In this document: one piece after another, positions 1 through 12,894 of the stretch
Layout of the letters: the number at the start of each line of letters is the position of its first letter
Numbering within the stretch: the stretch's first letter is position 1
Assembly (NCBI RefSeq): GCF_901933205.1
Contig: NC_044572.1
Span: 32,002,001-32,066,000 of the forward strand
Length of the DNA stretch: 64,000 bases
Direction: 5' to 3'
DNA from: Camarhynchus parvulus
Lineage: Eukaryota > Chordata > Aves > Passeriformes > Thraupidae
Notes under the pieces: model-generated
Told to the model about the DNA's origin: nothing
Database searches by the model: none
The model's input: only the letters and a program-made list of their open reading frames with translations
Position numbers and translations under genes: made by a program

Positions 1-3000
1 TATGTTTTTGCTCTCATATTTCTGTCTACCTCTAGTTCCTTTACCACCACAGAATATCTTTTTTTGGTTATCTCAGTTGTTCCAATTTCTGCTCAGAAAA
101 GGACATTAACTTTACAGAAAAGCCTAGAAACAAACTTGGTTTACACTGAACTGACTCAAAATCTCCCAATTAACCTTAAAGAGAGTTGAGGAGAGCTCTG
201 AAGTAAAGCCTATTCTGATATCTGGGAACCGAACATGGGAGAAGCAGGCTGTGAAAGAGTCAGACAGCTCCTGACTAAGCTCAAATAAAAAAGGAAAGCA
301 CATAGAAAGTAGAAGCAGACACAGGCTGCCCAGGACAAATATAGAAACTTGGCTTGCATTCACAAGAGTGAAGCTATGAAGGCCAAAGCTCAACAAGGTT
401 AGAATGTGTAACAGGTTACATTGGTCAGCAAGAGAGGTTTCTGTAAGCACACTGGCAGCAGCAAGGAACCTAAGGAAGACACAGCCCTGCTCTGTAGGGG
501 CCAAGAAACCTAGTGACAAGTACAGAGTAGGCTGGAGTACCCAATACTTTTCTTTCTGGCCTTAGATTACATCAAAGAAGGCTGCCAGCTGGTCTCCCCT
601 TTCCCTGATCCCACCAAGCTATTCTGTGGGAACATGTCAGCAGGGACCAAGGGAAGGGCTCCCCACTGGAGAGGGTGAGACATAGGTAAAAACAGCACAA
701 ACAGTGAACTTACCATTAAGGCATGGCCCCACAGCCCCTGAGCAGGAAGAGCAACAGGTTCCATCCCATGAATCAGGCAAAAGCAAGGTAACAACCCAGA
801 TCCAAGATCAAGCCAGGAAATCCAAGAAACGACTCATGACAAAACAGGGCTGGAAAAACATCCTACAGTTGCACCATAGCTCAGGAAAGGGCTACTGCTC
901 TTGGGTCTGCACTTAAATATCCTGGTCCCATGGTCACTAGTGTGTGGGTGAAGGCCCCATGTGAGAGTGGTCAAAGCAATTGAAGCCCATTAGTGCACTC
1001 AGGGCCCTGTTAGAAAGTTGTTTTCACAGGTGAGGACTGGAGCATTGGAGCCAATTGGATAGATACAATTTCACAGGACCAGATAGGATGCCCCTAAAAG
1101 TCATGAGGTTTTGACTGTATGACCCCTCTCTATCATCTTTGAAAGGTCAATGATACTGAGGGAGATGCCTGATCAGAAAACAACACATCACAGCTATCTC
1201 CATCCCAGGGAAATGCAGGCCAAACAGCTTTGTCTTGGGTCCAGAGAAAGTTATGGAGAGAATCCTCCTGGCAATCATTCCAGCCACAAGGCAGTCACAA
1301 AGATGACTGGAAGCAGCCAGCATAGATTGTTCAAAGGCAAACCATGTCAAAAACCTTTATAAGGCACAGTGTTTCCTTTGCACAGTATAAACCAATTGAA
1401 AGACTTCACCTATGTTTTATCTACTCTGGTTTCCATCCAGTAACTGTATCAGTGTGTCCCTTTTAAAGTCTTTTGATGTTTTATTTATTGTTTAATGAAG
1501 TAAATTACTTCTGCCAGTTGCCTTTTTATTGACTTTACTTGAGCAGCAGAGTCGGGAGGGAGGTGTTGTTGGCTGGGGTCAAGTGGAAAGCTTGTGAGAA
1601 GAGTCAGTGTTGATATCTTGGGTTGCACACAGTGTATGTGGCACCAGGATGATCTTTCATTCTAATACAGCCAGGGTCAATGAAACATACGAATCAACCT
1701 TTTTTGTTAACTGAAAACATAGATTGTCACAGGAGTGCATTCAGTGGGACTACCTTTGGAGTAACAGAGGGGATAGTTCCTTCAGGATCTACTGCAAAGC
1801 AAAGGGAATGAGCCCAGATGGAAGACTCTGCAGTGCAGAATGCCTCTTTGTCGTGCATAGCTTTGCATGAGGTCCTGATGCTTTTCCCTGAATGTCACTG
1901 ATGCACCCCAGACCCATAACTGAGGGAGATAAACTAAGCATTGAGTTAACAAGTTAACTTGTTCTTCTAGAGCCAATGCAGTTCCACATTAGACTTGCAG
2001 CAGCTTTAGTGGAGCCACTTGTTAAAAGAGGAGGAAAGAAATATCTTTGTAAAGTGCATATATGGGCATTGAAATTGGATGGCCTCTTTGATAAAGGAAT
2101 GTTTCATCCATTAAAGGAAATATGATAAATTATGTTAATGCCTATACACTATTTTTTTTATTCATGTGTTAGCATTTAATTCCTTAAGTGTGATTATATA
2201 AATCCCCTCAAAAGTCACATTGTTTTTCAAAATGTAAAGACTAACACTTCTTATGTAAACCTTCAATGTACTCTAACCCACAGCAAACAGGTTCCTCTGT
2301 GTTAATCTTCTTTTATGTTCAGATGATACTTCTATAAATGTGCAAGACAAACTATACCAAAGTGACAAATTATTTAAATATCAAAAGAAGAAAATACAAT
2401 GGATTGAAAATAAAGTCTTACATAGGTTTTAAAATTAGGATCTTATCAAAGATAAGTGTTTCCCATATCTAGTACTCCGCAGAACAAAACTAATCAGGTT
2501 ATATCTAAAGCTGAATACACACACACACCATTTTATGCAAAGTTCAAATGTGACTCAAGTGTGACTTGAGTGTTCAAATGTGACTCAAGTGTTCAAGTGT
2601 GACTGGAGGCTCAGGGCTGTGACTGGACACCTGATTCCTGGACAGACTCTTGTGACTGCTCATGTGAGCAGTTTTAGCACCAAAATATTCTCCCTTGGAA
2701 GCCTGTGGCCTCGTACCCCTCTGAGAACTATGCATGTCCTTAACATCATGGGATCACAACTAAGGGACATTCCCTTTGGTTTCTGCTGTGATGCGGGGAC
2801 AGCCTCTGTGCTGGCACCAGCACCAACAAAAACTGGAGTCTCCATAGCCTGGTAGGCTCTGGCTGGATGTCACAACTCCGGGGGACAGTGACAGTAAGAA
2901 GGAGACATGATCCACCTGTGCCCTTCACAAAGGCCAGAACACACCTTACAGTTAAGCCTTTCTCTTGCCACCATCTGGAGCAACTGTCTGCTTCAGCTTC

Positions 3001-3649
3001 ATTAATGTTTAAGGCTAGTGTGTTTTAAAAGAGGCCCTCGGGGATTTTTTTAATGGGTCGTGGAAAAAATGAAATTGTGATGATGGATGTGCCACTGGAG
3101 TCATGCTTATTGCACTGTACCATTCTCTCCTCTACAACTGCATGCTTATTCTTCAGTGGATTTTACTGGGATCTGATGTAGGCTGTTCTCTGACGTTTAG
3201 GGAAATTCCCAAATTAAAATTATTCCAGTACAGTTTCATAATTCCATGAAAAGTTTCATAAAATGCTGTCCCTGAAACCATCCTCATAATTGCAGAATGT
3301 GTAGTTACAGTAGAAAGAGGAAATGGTTTGTTAAAATACATACTTTTAAAATATATATTAACTATTGTTACAGCTAATTTGCAATAGTGCAAATATTGTA
3401 AATATTCTTGTTACATTGTATGTTTTATGTATTGGCATACATGTAATTAATAAATATGGTATATGTATAATGTGTTGGGTACTCATCTGTTGGCCTGACC
3501 CACTTCTGAGGGAGGTGTGTTGGCTTCTGGGAGTCTGGGTCAAGAATGCTACTGAGAAGTTGCCAAGCCTGATGAAGCCCACAGATTGTTACCCACTATT
3601 AATGCTTCATGTGGAAGCTGATATAGCTGGCAGTGCCTCCCCTTCCAAG
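1..3649. other. Intergenic DNA, no gene recognised
   Basis: AT-rich sequence with only short open frames on both strands. None has recognisable protein similarity, a splice-supported structure or a CpG-rich promoter. A short imperfect repeat built on a TTCAAATGTGACTCAAG-like unit sits at about 2,545-2,604, and a small CA run lies just before it. I see no CR1 or LTR here. Confidence 0.6.
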
Positions 3650-4060
3650 ACAGGCTTCTATTCAGCCTGGAGAACCTGGAGAAAAGAAGTTTACATGGAG
3701 ACCTCATAGCAGCTTCCCAGCATCTGAAGGGGGACTATAGGGAAGCTGGAGAGGGGACTCTTGATCAGGAACTGTAGTGATAGGACAGGGAATAATGGGT
3801 GTAAATTGAAAAAGGATGAATTCAGGTTAAATATTAGGATGAACTTTTCTCATGTGAGGCTGGTGAGGCACTGGAACACGTTGCCCACAGAAATTGTGGC
3901 TGCCCCAGCTCTGGCAGTGTTCAAAATCAGGCTGGATAAAGCCTTGAAAAATCTGGTCTGGTCAGAGGCGTCCCTGCCCATGGAGGTGGGGTTAGAACTA
4001 GATGATCTTTAAGGTCCATTTTAACCATTTAACATTCTTTGATTTTATGATACAATATGA
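3650..4060 (+). mobile_element. CR1 LINE 3' fragment, sense orientation
   Basis: This is the 3' end of a chicken-repeat-1 LINE. It reads through the characteristic stretch 'gacctcatagcagcttccag', then the 'ggcactggaacacgttgccc' block, then 'gaactagatgatctttaagg', and ends near a degenerate 'attctttgattttatga' tail. It is 5'-truncated, as is usual for CR1. It is diverged and carries no intact reading frame, so it looks like an old, inactive copy. Assignment rests on my memory of the avian CR1 consensus; I cannot fix the subfamily. Confidence 0.85.
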
Positions 4061-7000
4061 TCTCTGATTAGAAAATACCTGGAAAATACCTGCAGTGTTT
4101 GAAGTGGTAGTGGCCATTCTGCTTCTCTGCTGGTGTTGTGTTGTTGTAGTAGCAGAACTCAGCCAGGATTAGGGCACCAGAAAAAGGTCCTGCAACAAGT
4201 TCAGATAGTGCAGACAAAGCACACACACAGTGCAGGTCGGGCATTGGAAACAGCAGAGGAGCAGGGTCACAACATTATGACTTTGGCACACAGGGAATTG
4301 TCCTTAGTACTCGCACACACCAAGCCCAGTATCTGCACATGCTTCACATCCACACACTGGGTGCCATTTTTGCACTGATGCAGGCAGACACTCTTCCTCT
4401 AACAAAGGCTGATCTGTCAAAGTCATGTCTCAGAAAAGCAATTCAAAAAGTCCTATATTCACCAGACTAGAAAACTTTTCTCAGTGTATTTTGCCACTGT
4501 TCAAAATAGAGGAAAAATAATTTTAAAACAAATTTTTGAACAAATGTACTCAGACAATTAAAAAGGCATAAAATTTAGGACAGAAAAAGTTCTTAGAAAG
4601 AAATCCAATTATGAGTAGGAGAGTCTTAGAGATGGAGTAGTCTGAAGTCAGTGTGTAACTGCAGCAATTAGATATGTAACAAGATACTGAGCATCTTTTA
4701 AAGTCCTTATAGAATAAGAGATCTTAACAAAAACAAAACACCAAGCAGATTGGGTTCTTTTCCTCAGGTTAACTTGTGGTTTTATTTCACTATTGCTTTC
4801 TTCCACCAACTGCAGAACTCACCACATAACTTGCTTTCATTTTCTTTTATGAGCATGTTTTTCCTTGTCCCAAGTGAAACAGGATATCCATCTTTCAGAA
4901 TTTCTGCCCTACCTTTTGCAATACCATCATTTGTGTGTGGTAAGGGCAAAAGCATTTAGCAAATCCCATTGTGGTTAAAGGAAATGTGCAGCTTTACTAT
5001 TATTGCAATAGAATAAAGCTTTATTGAGATACAAGATTGACTAATGTGGGACAGTTCCTGCTTCCCCTTACTTTGATGTCATCTGTTTAAAAGACAAGCA
5101 GCAGAAATAATAACTCTATTTTGTAGTTTATTTTTCTACCTTGCCATGGCACTGACTTCTAATGGGAAGAGATTTAAAGAGCACACAAACCTGCTGGAGG
5201 TGCCCCTTTGAATCCCCTGTCATCAGGCAGACTACCTCAGTGCCCATAATGAAAAGGATTTGTCTTCACCCTCTTATTTCCTTTTAAAACAAATTAATGA
5301 CAATTAAGTGTCTGTGCTGCATTATCATTGGTAACACAAAACAGCTAAAAATCATGATGAGAAATTGAAAAATAAACTGATATTGTTAAGATTTTTTAAT
5401 TACATGTAACATGCTATGACAAGAAGAATATACATGATAATTTCTTAATAATTTTTTCTCCAAAACTTTAGTTTTATTTTGAAATTAAAGGAGTCACCGA
5501 AAGAGAACTATAAGGCCTGTTTCTTCAAGGAAAATACATGATGGTGAGATGGTAATTGAGGAAGTAAAGACTGACCCTGCAAACTGAAATTTGAATAACT
5601 ATAACTTTTTGAGCTAGATTGTTTTTGCTTTTACAGTTTTCTGTTTCCCAGCTTTTCAGCTTCACTAGCTGGTAAACTTTTGGGCTCAAAGAAAAGATGA
5701 AAGGTCTTGGCCAATGAATCAACATCTCTGTCCCTTCAGCATGAGACCTTGCAAAGCCTGGTCTCAGAGTCACCCAAGAGATTTTACACTAAATGGGAAA
5801 AATCTTGTCTAACCTGTTCTATAGGCTTAAAGTAGGAAATGAAAAAAAAGAGGATGAATTTGAACGGAAATACCATGTTTTTTCATATACATTAAAAAGG
5901 AAAGGAAAACCAGTATTACTTCTGTCTTTAAAAAAGAGCTACCAAAAGTTTTGAAAGAATTTTCTTTACTTGCAAAGGCATTTTGATTCAAGTGAAATCA
6001 CCTGTGTATGTGCCCTTTAAAAAGTATTTTGTAGAGATGATGAAGGCTCATCCACACCAAGACCATATCTACTCTCAGTGGTGAGTATTACATACCACTT
6101 CAAGAAAGGTGCGTTAGAAGTGTGTCAGCAGGCCTGTGTGATGCTGGCTCCTCCTGGGTTTATACATCATGAGGTTGCCATTATTTGCAGGATATGAGCT
6201 GTTTTCTCTAGTGGATTCTCACCTCCTGCACAGTCCAGGATGAGTGCTGCTTAGGGAAGGGAACATCGGCTCAGCCCTCTCACTGTTTGTCCAACAGCTG
6301 GTCCCTCTCTCACCTACTGCCATCTGTGATTTTCCTGAAATTTCCTACACCTGAAATGGTGGAGAGGTGCCACAATAGGACTTCTACCACAGCCTTCTAA
6401 AACCTCAGAATTGTTAACTTATATGAAGGAAATTATGGCATTAATATAATTCCCATGAAAAATTGAAGACAAAGAGGTTTTCCTGAGGCTTTACATAGAC
6501 TGAACCAAAAAATATGAACTTTTCTCATAAAATGTTTAATTCTTTCAATTCAGCAAAGTTGCCTTATTTGTGAAGTCAAATGTTTTACAGACACCTTCAC
6601 CTACACAAATAAATTAATGGTAGAGAAATCAGGTCTTTCTCCCTTCTGATACTGTCTCCATTCCTTCAGATATCACAGTTTCTTCATAAAGATACTGAAT
6701 ACTGCAATGAATTCAGCTCTAGCTATCTGCAAAATAAAAACCACCACTGTCGTTTAAGCTTCTAAAGCCTGGCTATTATCAGTGGCCAACAGGGGCTCCA
6801 CAGCTAAGACACTGCCAGTGGTTCACCTTCTTTATTACAGGAGGTAACAAAAGGACCATGCCTAAATCCTTTCTTACTGATGATAACTTTGAGAAGAATC
6901 TTCCAAGGGAAAAAAGTCTTCGAGAAAAAGTGGGAATTAATGTGTCTGCAAGTTCAATAAACAAAGGTCTTTCATTTATTTTTCATTTTGAACTAAACAT

Positions 7001-10000
7001 GTCTCTCAGTATTAGGTTTAGGGTTCAGTAAGGAGGAGGGTCATTTTGAATATCCTCCTTTAAGCCTTAAATCTTGAATTGCAGCTGCTGTACCCTTAAT
7101 ATGCAGTGTATAAATGATTATAAAATACTTCAGGGAAAATGATATTTTGAAATATTCAAACGACTAAACCTAAACAAGAAGAAAACAAGTTTTTAAAAAA
7201 AATTAAAAGAGATTTTTTGAAGAGTGCTTCATTGTTTTTAAAAGGGTCAAGACCATTTCACAGAAGGAAATCAACCTTTGGGGATATTTCTTCCTGTAAA
7301 GGTGGTTACAGCACCACAAAACTTTCCAAAAAAGTTCCCCCAGAGTTCATTCCAAAACTGCTTCTTCCTTTTGCATGTAATTTCCAGCAGTGAACAAAGC
7401 CCTGAGGATACATAAACTTAATTAGTTTTACATGTCCCCCTCATAGCCCCTGACTTGTGTCAAGTGAGAGTCACTCTGCTGACGCACCTCTCGCCAGCCA
7501 GCTCTACAGCACAGTGGTGGCTTCCCCTGCCCTCATTCTGCTTTCCCTTTCCACTTGGCAGAGCTACAAGTGTGGGATTTCACAGGCTTGTCTGCCAACT
7601 TTGTAATGAGAGATGTGTCCAACTACTATTGGTTACTTCCAATTTTTAAGGGCTAAAATAACATTATTTGAAGCTTCAGACAAATACCAGGAAGGAAAAA
7701 AACCCCTCCGCTGTTGATTTACTGGAACACACTATCATCAAGACTTGAAGGGAGGGAATTTGAAAGGAACAAATTGCACGGATTGCACAAGCTATTAATT
7801 CTACACTTTGGTGAACAAGCCCAGTAACGTATGCCCTAATGTGAGAACGTAGGTAGCAAGCACCACAATTCACAGCCATCACATCTGTCTTGGACTGGTC
7901 TTTGCATAACTTCCCAGACTAACTAGCTACTACACTTTCTCAAAAAGCAGCTGAATCCACCCCTTCTTCTCTGTCTATTGCTTCCTAAGTCATTTCCTTA
8001 ACAGAGTCAGCACACAGCTAGTCTAGTAAGAATTTTAGAGATTGAGCTGAAGATCATTGTAGTATATCCTGACTGGCTACTAACATTACACAAACTCTAA
8101 GAAACACACTAAACCTATATTCAATATGTGAACTGCAAGTTGTGTTTCTTATATACAGTATCATACTTCTTTAACATAGTATATCAGCCAGGGTGTCTTA
8201 TTCAAGAGTCCTCATAGAATTTTTGTGATTGTTGGAGCAGAAAGAAGAATAACAGGTTTATTAAACAGTGAACCTAATGTTAAACTACAAAGCAAGACTT
8301 TGCACAAAGACTAAGTGTCAGATGTGTACTTCTTGCTCATCAAAATCAGCAGCCAGAGAATTCCCAAGATGTTAAAGCAAATTTATAGAATAAAGACTCT
8401 TTCTAAAAACATGCCTGGCAAGTTTTGTAGCAATATTGTGCAAGATACAAAGTAGAAATAACTCATAAATAAGTTAACATAAGGAAAGTGTTTCAACTAT
8501 TTTGGTCAACCATGAATCCTGCTATTTAAATAGGACTCTGAAAATTTTGTCTATTCTTAGTATTTCCTAGGCAGTTATCAATCAGCAGCCAGAGAGGATC
8601 CCATGTAAGTTTGATAAAAAGAATTCTTCCTGGCATGAGACTACTGATTAAGTGCTAGAAAAGTAATAGGAGTTCATGTTGCTATTTTTAAAACCTTCCT
8701 CCATTGATCCAAAACACCCACGCCATTCCTAAGAAATGCAAAGTGTTCTGAAAAACTGAAAAAAAATTTTTTTGTGGTTTTCTCCAAGCAGTTTTCCTCT
8801 GCCAAAAAAATGAGTAATTTTTGAAATGAAGTAAATAATTTGTTATATAGTTTGGTTTTGCATTGTATCACAGACCATTGTTCCTTGTACCCCAGATGGT
8901 CCTAAAAGGCTACCCAGTATAACCATGGTACAGCTAAAACACTCAGCACCTTGCAGATGATTTAGTGTTTCCCCAGACCGGGGCTGTAACCCCAAGTATT
9001 TCATCTAGTGCTGCCTTTTACAGCCTCCCCTCCCACCCCAGCCCTGCTTCCCCCACCTCCCCCAGCTTCTCATGCCCTTCTCCAGGCCAGAAGCATTGCA
9101 GAGCCCAGTCGTGGGAGTATCTCATGGCTGTCCTCCAGAAAATTCGCCTGCCTTCCCAGGAGATGGAGCATCAGCAAGACGTTCTGGAGAAAATACACAT
9201 TTGGTGGGGAAAGGAAACTGAGCTGCTAAAAAAGAACCATTTGCCCAGCTCTGCAGGGGAGGAATAAGTAAAATCTGTAGGGGCCATACATGAAGATGGC
9301 TGCTGGTCTGGGCAGCATCTCTGCATGTCAGTCTTCCACAGACAGTTTAGTCTTCAGGGCATTTCCTACCCTTTTATTTTGCTTATGAAAGTCAATACAA
9401 GATACTGCTAGAACCAAAGACTGACTGCAAATCCCAGCAAAGGGGAAGTTGTCATGTGCTCCTCCATTCCCTGCCTGATGGAAAGACCACGTACAGTGCT
9501 GACATTCTGTTCTAGCAGCACTTTTTTAAACATAAGATGTAGGCAAGAATCAGACCTTAACTGCAACAAGTTTGATATTTTAGATAGCTGCTATACCTAA
9601 GCTTTTGAAGTAATCATCGCAATACTGAATTTAGGATAAGTGCTCAATTAACTCCACAGATTTCTAAGGAAGTTTTGCACTTTCTACTGAATCTGATTCT
9701 ATCATGAACATATTGCCAGAAGATGCTCAAGAGAGCTGCTTCATGCAATTACCTGACTCATTACATTTACTGCCAAAATCCTGGTGAAACCCTTTTGCTA
9801 CCACCTTCAATTTCCAGTAATTTCCATTCCCAGAGCCTCCAAGACAAAGACTGGCAGGTTTTTACCCTTACTAAGCAGAGGTCAAAGAGAGTCAGTCTGC
9901 TCCTTTCCAGGCCAGCCCACAGATGAAGGATGTGAACATGTAGGTTCTCAACCCCCTCATTTCCCTGTAAAAAGTGCTGAACTCCCCTTTCAGAACAGGC

Positions 10001-10469
10001 AGCATGCTTAAAGCTGACAAAGATTGTATTCCATGTTGAAAATGTGCTTAATTATAATGTCATTCTTTTTTCCACGGTCAGCCCAAGAGTGATCCTTGTA
10101 CTATTTTATCTCATAGTAATTGAATAGTTTGGCAACAATATCATTCACCAGCTGTCAATGGGGTCTGGTTTACTCCTTCTAAAGAGAGGAGACATTTTTC
10201 AACTGTCCATTTTCTAAAAGTTGTGGAGTTTGTTGGGTTTTTGCCAAAGAAATGGATGAGTCATGTTTCCAACAGATAGTACATGCAGATCTGCTAGAAG
10301 GGAATTAAACTGTTCCTGGGAAATAGCTGTGACTTCAGAGCCTGACATAGGCAGTGTGGCCTGAGCAGAACAGGCGTTAGCACATGAATCATGGTGGAAC
10401 CACAGGTAGCTCCACACACAACAGGATATCACTGTCACATCAATGTTTGGGGCAGTATAAGAAAAAATA
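4061..10469. other. Intergenic DNA, no gene recognised
   Basis: Six kilobases of AT-rich DNA. The longest open frame (about 100 codons near 8,965-9,267, + strand) has a proline-rich start and a charged, helix-like end, but no family resemblance and no supporting splice sites. No CR1, LTR, tRNA or CpG island was seen. Confidence 0.55.
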
Positions 10470-10964
10470 AAGGCAGAGTCAGAGTACTGGATTGTTCAGC
10501 CCAGTTACAAAGAGTTCAGAGAGCAGCAAGAAAGCTGGTGAAGGATCTGGATGACAAATCTTATGAGAAGTAACTGAGGGAGCTGGGGTTGTTTAGCCTG
10601 GAGAAAAGGAAATTCAGGGGAGATCTTATTGCTCTCTACAAGTGCCTTAAAGGAGGCTATGCCAGGTGAGGTCAGTCTTTTCTCCCAGGCAACCAGTGAC
10701 AGGAGCAGAGGATACAGTCTTAAACCGCACTAGAGGAAGCTTAGATTGGAAATTAGGAAGAATTCTCCCAGAAAGAGTGATTGGGCATTGGAATTGGCTG
10801 CTCATGGAGGTGGTGGAGTCACCATCCCTGAAGGTATTTAAGGAAAGACTGGATGTGTCACTCCATGCCATGGTCTAGCTGGCACAGTGGTGTTTGGTCA
10901 TCATCAAGGCTTAACTTGATGACCTCAGAAGTCTTTTCCAACATAATTTATTCTGTGATTCACG
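10470..10964 (+). mobile_element. CR1 LINE 3' fragment, sense orientation
   Basis: This is a 5'-truncated CR1 in the + direction. Diagnostic blocks in order are 'gggagctggggttgtttagc', 'gatcttattgctctctacaa', 'gattggaaattaggaagaat', 'attgggcattggaattggct' and 'cttttccaacataatttatt', followed by the 3' tail 'ttctgtgattc'. It corresponds to the end of ORF2 and the 3' UTR of a J-like or passerine CR1 subfamily. The closely similar fragment at 23,490-24,170 lies in the opposite orientation. No intact ORF remains. Confidence 0.9.
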
Positions 10965-12297
10965 CACACATGTTGCCCTACTGTCTGTATTGCCCTTTAG
11001 GGCACAGCCCAGAGAAATGCAGTAAGTCAGAGACAAAGCTCAGAGCATCCATTGCCCCTGTAAACCTTTGGCAAACAAAGAGAGACTATTTGCTGCTATT
11101 TGATTCTGGCATACAAGAAAAAGGCTGGAAAAAGACAGTGCACAAAGAAAGGGAATAAGGTAGCCTCTGAACATTATTATGAAGCATTTTCTTGTCTCTG
11201 TAGCTGAGACTTAGGTGGGATGAGGACATCAGGAATGCTTGGCAGCCTTTCCAGGCCCTGTGCTACCTTGGTCCATGACTTGTTCCACTAAAACTCTGAT
11301 GGAGAAACTTATTCACTTCCTAACTGCTCACTACCCATCTGCCTTCTGTGTGCCAAACTAGCCACCTATCCTCAATGTCTGCTGCAGTAAGTAGAAATAC
11401 CTGAGTTTAATCTATTCCAGAGAAACACTACAACACATTCAGAAGTGGAAAGACTTGCTTGTTCAGGGATCTAGTGACCCAGTAATATAATGCTTCTGCT
11501 CCACCATCATTTCCAGAAAAGTATTCAAAGGCACCTTTTCCAGAGGAAAATGTCCTTTCTACAAGGGTAACTCCACTATAATTCAGGAGGTTATTGAAAA
11601 TATGGTTTCTGAGGAGTAGGATTCACTGAATGAGGTGCCATAAAATTTTCAAAACTGAAATCCAGATTGTCAGTGTTGGTTCTTTGACATAATTAATCTA
11701 ATACAAAAGCTTGATTCAATAAGGTTGGTTACCATTTAGTTACCATCTTAAGGGCACTGAGACACAGCCTCCATCACCACCAAGAAAAAAAAAAGTGGTC
11801 AAAGAGGGAGCTATGGTAAGGGCACACAGATTTCGGACCACTGCAGTAAAAGTGCATCTTAATTCAGAAGAGGTGTTGGTGCATGCAATTTGTTTTTCCT
11901 TTTAACTGATATTAAGTTAAATAAAAGATTTCGTGACTGGGTCACTTTCTCCCAGATGGGAAGATGCAGCGGTTAGAGGCTGTGATCTCACTGATTCCAA
12001 GGAAATACAGTAACAAGCATCAACTGCCAAAGAGAAGGCAGTGAGCCAGGCCACTTTCACTTAGAAATTTCTCCTGCTGATGTATGCAGAGCTGCCAAAA
12101 CCCTTGGCATGTTTCATTGAGAACTGGGGAAGTTTTACACCACTTTCCAGTGACAGGGGACAAGCATCTTCCCTTATCTCCTTAGAATATGCTTCAGTAA
12201 ATTAATTTTTCAACTAACCCTTGAAGAAGGTTTTGTCAGTAAGAATTATCCATTAAGGACAGAAACATGTTAATGTTTCAGCAGCAAAGACCAGCAG
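10965..12297. other. Intergenic DNA, nothing recognised
   Basis: AT-rich sequence between a CR1 fragment and an LTR. It has only short chance open frames and a short A-run at about 11,784-11,794. Confidence 0.5.
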
Positions 12298-12894
12298 TGT
12301 GACAAAAGGCCAGTTTTAACTGGGCTAATTTTCTTCACAATGGCTGGTATGGGGCTGTGTTTTAGATGTGTGCAGAACACACAGGGCTGTTGATAACATA
12401 GAGAAGTTTTGTTACTGCTGAGCGGGGCTTACACAGAGCCAAGGCCTTTTCTGCCTTTTGTACAGCCACGCTGGTGAGGCTGGGGCTGCATGGGAGGCTG
12501 GGGGGAGACACAGCCAGGACAGGTGACCCCAACAGACCAAAGGGATATTCCAGACCATGGGACATCCTGCTCTGTATATAAAGCGGGGGGAAGAAAGAGG
12601 AAGGAGAGCCATTTGGGGTGATGGTGTTTATCTTCCCAAGTAACTGTTAGATGTGATGGGGCCCTGCTCTTCTGGGGATGGCTGAACACCTGCTCCCATG
12701 GGCAGCAATGAATTAGTTCCTTGTTTTGTTTTGCTTTGTGTGCACAGCTTTTGCTTTCCCTGTTAAATTGTCTTTATCTCAACCCATGAGTTGTCTGGGT
12801 TTTACACTTCTGATTCTCTCCTTGAGCCAAGTGGTAGGGGAATGAGAGAGCAGCTGTGTGGGGCTTGGCTGCTGGCTGGGGTGAAACCACAACA
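12298..12894 (+). mobile_element. Solo-type endogenous retrovirus LTR
   Basis: About 597 bp bounded by TGTG... and ...CAACA, the TG/CA ends expected of an LTR. It contains a TATA box (TATATAAA at 12,575-12,582) and, downstream, the block 'ttgtctttatctcaaccca' that I recall from avian ERVL-like LTRs near their polyadenylation region. It ends in 'ggctggggtgaaaccacaac'. No gag, pol or env frames flank it, so it looks like a solo LTR left by recombination. The 5 bases on each side (agcag and gccag) are not an exact target-site duplication, so the outer edges may be off by a few bases. A truncated copy in the same orientation closes the window at 63,854. Confidence 0.8.

Noticed and set aside
7005..7035. 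Telomere-like 'ttaggtttagggtt'
   Set aside because: Only two imperfect units; no array.
8965..9267. 100-codon + strand frame with a helix-like end
   Set aside because: The charged C-terminal half looks protein-like, but there are no splice-supported neighbours and no known relative.
12298..12894. Part of a full endogenous provirus
   Set aside because: No retroviral gene remnants lie next to the LTR on either side, and the second LTR copy is 51 kb away with cellular genes between. A solo LTR is the simpler reading.
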